This document shows, piece by piece, positions 5,601-7,148 of a stretch of DNA of 7,148 nt. The notes below the pieces were generated by a model. The model saw nothing but the letters and a program-made list of their open reading frames with translations. It was not told the DNA's origin and searched no databases. A program made the position numbers and the translations under genes. The first letter of the stretch is position 1; the number at the start of each line of letters is the position of its first letter. Source of the stretch: Chloroflexota bacterium (lineage in GTDB: Bacteria; Chloroflexota; Anaerolineae; B4-G1); NCBI GenBank assembly GCA_003648125.1, contig QMOE01000110.1:1-7148 (forward strand). Direction: 5' to 3'.

Positions 5601-7016
5601 GGCGAACACCGTTCCAGTGTGGACGCCAATACGCTGTCGCAAGGAGAAGGTTCCGGCCAGGGTAGGCACCTCACGGAAAGGACGGATGGCCTCCTGCATC
5701 TCCAGGGCGGCACGAACCGCCCGTTGGGGGTCGTCCTCGTGGGCACGCGGTGCGCCGAAGAGCACCATCAGCTTGTCGCCCTCGTCGCACAAGTCCATCT
5801 TGTTGACCGTGCCCTCGTAGCGCATGACTACTTCCTGCATGGCGCTCAGATAACGATCCAGGATGGCCGCTGCCTCGTCGCTGCCCTCCGGCCCCAACTC
5901 CTCCACAATCTCGCTCATGCCCAACAGATTGGCAAAAAGCACAGTGACCAGGCGATGTTCGCCCTCGATCTCCGGCTGCGCGGGGTTGACCACGATCTTG
6001 GGCAACAGACCCACCGGCAGGTAAGGGGTCAGCCGGTCCAGCGCTTGTACCGTCTCCGGCAATGAGGTGATGCGGGGCAGAGCTTCTGCCCGCTGAACAG
6101 ACGCGGCCATCGCTGCCCTGCTGCTACCATCCAGGATGCCGAAGCCATTGAAGATGGAGACAGCCGGCGCGGGGAGTGTCTCGCGCACCGCGACGAGCGT
6201 ACCCGGTCCCAAAGCGATTTGTCCCTGCCCGGCCGCTGCCTCCGCCCGCGCAGTATCGTTCACCGCCCGGCCGGTGACCACGTACTCGCGGCCAGTAGGA
6301 CCCTGCTCCGTGCTCCACAGGCGACCCACGCTCGCCGCCAGGAAGCGCCCACTGTTGACTCCAATGTGCACCCGCAGGGAGAACTCCCCGCGCGAGGTCT
6401 CCGTGCGAGCGAAGGGTTTCATTGCCGCCAATATCTGCTGCGCAGCACGGACGGCGACGAGGGGGTGGTCTTCACCGGTGAACAGAATCAGCAGCGCGTC
6501 CCCGCCGAAGGTCAACAAGTCGCCGCCCCAGGCATCTACCACTTTCAACATCGTACTGAAGATGTCGTTGACAATGCCGGTCAGCTCCTCCGCGCCCTCT
6601 TTGTGAACCGTCTGCACCGCCGAGCCGGCTGCGCTGTCGGGGAAGCTCAGGGCGTTGGCCATGGCCGTAAAGCCACTGATGTCGGCGAAAAGCAGCGTGC
6701 CCGCGATCATCTGTCCCTGCTCCGCGCTCCCGTCGGGCTTGTCCTGAGCGAAGTCGAAGGGCTTGGTCAACAACTGGTGGACGAGACGGCGGGGAAGGTA
6801 AGTCTTGACGATTTCCAGCACTGAGCCCAGGTGCGCAGCCACAGCGATCTGATTTTCTGGTGTGGGGGGGAGGTCTGGGGGTAAATAAGGGGGTAAGTAC
6901 TGCGACCAGACGGCACACAACACAGGCGGCCAAGCAGCCGCCCCGGCGCTATCGGAGGCAGATGAGACAGTGGTTGACAAAAGTGGCTCAGTTTTGTATC
7001 GCGGACTAGCAGGCAT
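2604..7016 (-). CDS. Soluble-adenylyl-cyclase-like protein: two class III cyclase domains, STAND ATPase and TPR array
   Basis: 1470 residues with the domain order of mammalian sAC (ADCY10). After a Pro-rich N-terminus (YLPPYLPPDLPPTP, 40-53), CHD1 spans about 104-285 with metal aspartates D112 (FADISGF) and D173 (GGDALLILF). CHD2 spans about 354-540; its first metal Asp is N363 (FANLLG), but it keeps T484, N491 and R495 (EYTVMGDTVNLAAR). CHD1 and CHD2 would therefore form one composite active site. The Lys that normally selects adenine in CHD1 is T169 (LLTFGGD). The ATPase follows: FVGR 560-563, Walker A GEAGVGKS 589-596, Walker B LLLLFEDLHWAD 714-725, GNPFYIEEV 805-813. About ten TPRs fill 970-1462, with a regular 40-residue step from 1147 to 1387. 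It is probably a cytoplasmic sensor making cAMP. The ATG has GAGGA (complement of 7024-7028) 7 bases upstream. Residues 85-93 carry an in-frame repeat insertion. Confidence 0.93.
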   Translation of the reverse strand: MPASPRYKTEPLLSTTVSSASDSAGAAAWPPVLCAVWSQYLPPYLPPDLPPTPENQIAVAAHLGSVLEIVKTYLPRRLVHQLLTKPFDFAQDKPDGSAEQGQMIAGTLLFADISGFTAMANALSFPDSAAGSAVQTVHKEGAEELTGIVNDIFSTMLKVVDAWGGDLLTFGGDALLILFTGEDHPLVAVRAAQQILAAMKPFARTETSRGEFSLRVHIGVNSGRFLAASVGRLWSTEQGPTGREYVVTGRAVNDTARAEAAAGQGQIALGPGTLVAVRETLPAPAVSIFNGFGILDGSSRAAMAASVQRAEALPRITSLPETVQALDRLTPYLPVGLLPKIVVNPAQPEIEGEHRLVTVLFANLLGMSEIVEELGPEGSDEAAAILDRYLSAMQEVVMRYEGTVNKMDLCDEGDKLMVLFGAPRAHEDDPQRAVRAALEMQEAIRPFREVPTLAGTFSLRQRIGVHTGTVFAGNVGSATRKEYTVMGDTVNLAARLMAAAEVGQILISPTTRRYLDTSFVCEDLSPVVVKGKPEPVPVCAALGLRQDEGLTRRAARHGPFVGRVAELTRLKELAGRVLGGQGQVVAIVGEAGVGKSRLVDELLAHASGVGMQVLRGECVSYGSTIPYLPWIAVLREFFNWQAGDGPRTRREKLRAGLEAVDAELVQWLPIVAGVLGLAEPDTRLTRSLNARLRKERFFDIVVRLLRARMCQSPLLLLFEDLHWADPISLELLLHVARHCNDAPLLLLVVHRPALDLVEWKELGHYTVIQLKELDTKERAELVSSLLNLPDLPPDLRDMILAKAQGNPFYIEEVVHVLVDRGYLVPDDGRYQLVGELADVEIPDTVRGVVMSRIDSLDEGSRNVLKVAACIDRIFPYSVLRAIYPWPVLGEVLRRRLDILERVDLTPLESPEPDLRYQFKHILTQEVAYESLSYARRRELHGRVACYYEDAYADRLEEVYDLLAYHYGRSEERPKALEYTLKAGDRAKAAFANDAAIRYYQEAIRLIKLGRRHTTNDLQLANTYLNLADVQALVGQYERATENYQAALGAGGTALSAEQRARIQRKAAMIFEKRGDYDAALEGLLAACATLEADPAGRISRQMVRVLSDLGSVHTRKGNYQEAIRLGERALDVLDRLAEDRETLISEGWVYTNLGVVYTVLGDYRRAEAFYGRGLRARQQAGDLYGIVISHNNLGTLARLQGDYERALAAYQRSLEMARRIGYIYFVAMVYNNLGICYQGMGRYAEAIARYQDSLTICERIGDRTGIANCYTNLGMAYHHLGEYDRALDYHRRSLEIHQATGHSLFVANSLINIAAVQVDQGDYQSAIAGAQRAVDILESLGSKMILSEACAVLAQAYLAAGEVDAALRHGERALRVAQETGSHHDDGVAHHVLGRVYAARAAGEGGVQSAADARAHFEQALESLQGGGDRFELAKCWRSYAEFLKIQGDDREAARCTEAASCIFKELGVE
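6735..6764. repeat. Short dispersed-repeat insertion inside the cyclase gene
   Basis: The core GTCCTGAGCGAAGTCGAAGG is the short repeat found between and inside genes of many environmental bacteria; its frames give tell-tale peptides such as FDFAQDK, LVLSEVEG and LRSGQA. It is bounded by a 6-bp direct repeat, GGGCTT at 6735-6740 and 6759-6764. Removing one copy plus the core deletes exactly 24 nt, so the reading frame is kept and the protein simply gains KPFDFAQD before KPDG, ahead of CHD1. Confidence 0.75.
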
Positions 7017-7039
7017 GAACTTGTCCTCACGCCAACGGG

Positions 7040-7054
7040 AAGTGAATCACACTT
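7040..7054. promoter_or_regulatory. Small inverted repeat in the cyclase leader
   Basis: AAGTG (7040-7044) and CACTT (7050-7054) flank AATCA, including a GTGA-A-TCAC core. It lies within the predicted 5' untranslated region and could be a weak operator or hairpin; it may also be chance. Confidence 0.25.
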
Positions 7055-7077
7055 GGGCCGGGACATCGCATCCCGCG

Positions 7078-7094
7078 AATAGTACGTTACTATT
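7078..7094. promoter_or_regulatory. 17-bp palindrome overlapping the cyclase promoter, probable operator
   Basis: AATAGTA (7078-7084) and TACTATT (7088-7094) are perfect inverted copies around CGT. The site covers three bases of the -10 box and the expected transcription start, the position of a repressor operator. The binding factor is not known. Confidence 0.55.
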
Positions 7095-7120
7095 GTACCA
7101 CACAAAGGGCGATTGCTCAA
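7092..7120 (-). promoter_or_regulatory. Sigma70-type promoter of the cyclase gene
   Basis: On the minus strand TTGAGC (complement of 7115-7120), a 17-bp spacer and TACAAT (complement of 7092-7097) match the housekeeping consensus well. Transcription would begin near 7085, leaving a leader of about 70 bases before the ATG at 7016. Confidence 0.65.
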
Positions 7121-7148
7121 GCCCGCCGGCTGTATTAGTGGCAAAGTC

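Noticed and set aside
5181..6065. Long plus-strand open frame (294 codons) opposite the cyclase gene.
   Set aside because: It is the complement of conserved cyclase and ATPase motifs in GC-rich DNA; its product is His/Gln/Arg-rich and has no recognisable domain.
6219..6824. Plus-strand open frame of 201 codons opposite CHD1.
   Set aside because: Shadow of the cyclase domain; it includes the LVLSEVEG peptide, which is only the dispersed repeat read in another frame.
7040..7054. CRP-like site in the cyclase leader.
   Set aside because: The half-sites GTGA and TCAC are one base apart instead of the N6 spacing of CRP boxes, and the site is downstream of the predicted start of transcription.
1..7148. 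CRISPR array, tRNA or rRNA genes.
   Set aside because: No 25-40-nt direct repeats with spacers, no cloverleaf and no rRNA motifs were seen; the 16S-tail match at 2417-2429 is a ribosome binding site.

Overview
The window is a 7.1-kb, GC-rich piece of bacterial DNA. Its gene content resembles Chloroflexota (Anaerolineae-like) genomes: a giant fused double cyclase/ATPase/TPR protein, a free-standing four-helix-bundle (S23/IVS) gene, an Rpn/DUF4351-type gene remnant, an NHLP-clan RiPP-like peptide and several short phased palindromic repeats. This assignment rests on gene style only; there is no rRNA or marker gene.

Layout: bases 1-2135 read rightward. They hold the 3' part of a protein with two cyclic-nucleotide-binding domains, then a four-helix-bundle gene enclosed by two oppositely oriented 8-nt-periodic repeat arrays, then the C-terminal remnant of an Rpn/DUF4351-like protein, then a 70-residue Cys-rich zinc-binding protein whose start overlaps the remnant's stop (ATGA). 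Bases 2191-7016 read leftward. They hold a 1470-codon soluble-adenylyl-cyclase-like gene (CHD1-CHD2-STAND ATPase-TPR) and, downstream on the same strand, a 73-residue NHLP-clan RiPP-precursor-like gene with an extraordinarily complete Shine-Dalgarno sequence. A strong GC hairpin lies between the two convergent blocks, and a heptad-phased hairpin separates the cyclase from the small peptide gene. A good sigma70-type promoter with an overlapping 17-bp palindrome precedes the cyclase.

How the genes may work together: the cyclase homologue could make a cyclic nucleotide in response to a ligand sensed through the STAND/TPR region, and the CNB protein is the obvious candidate receptor nearby. Two substitutions make this uncertain. 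Both CNB phosphate-binding cassettes lack the canonical arginine, and the cyclase domain with intact metal aspartates has Thr where the adenine-selecting Lys normally sits. The four-helix-bundle gene with inverted octamer arrays looks like a small mobile cassette that may have truncated the Rpn-like gene. No maturase, protease or exporter for the RiPP-like peptide is visible in the window.
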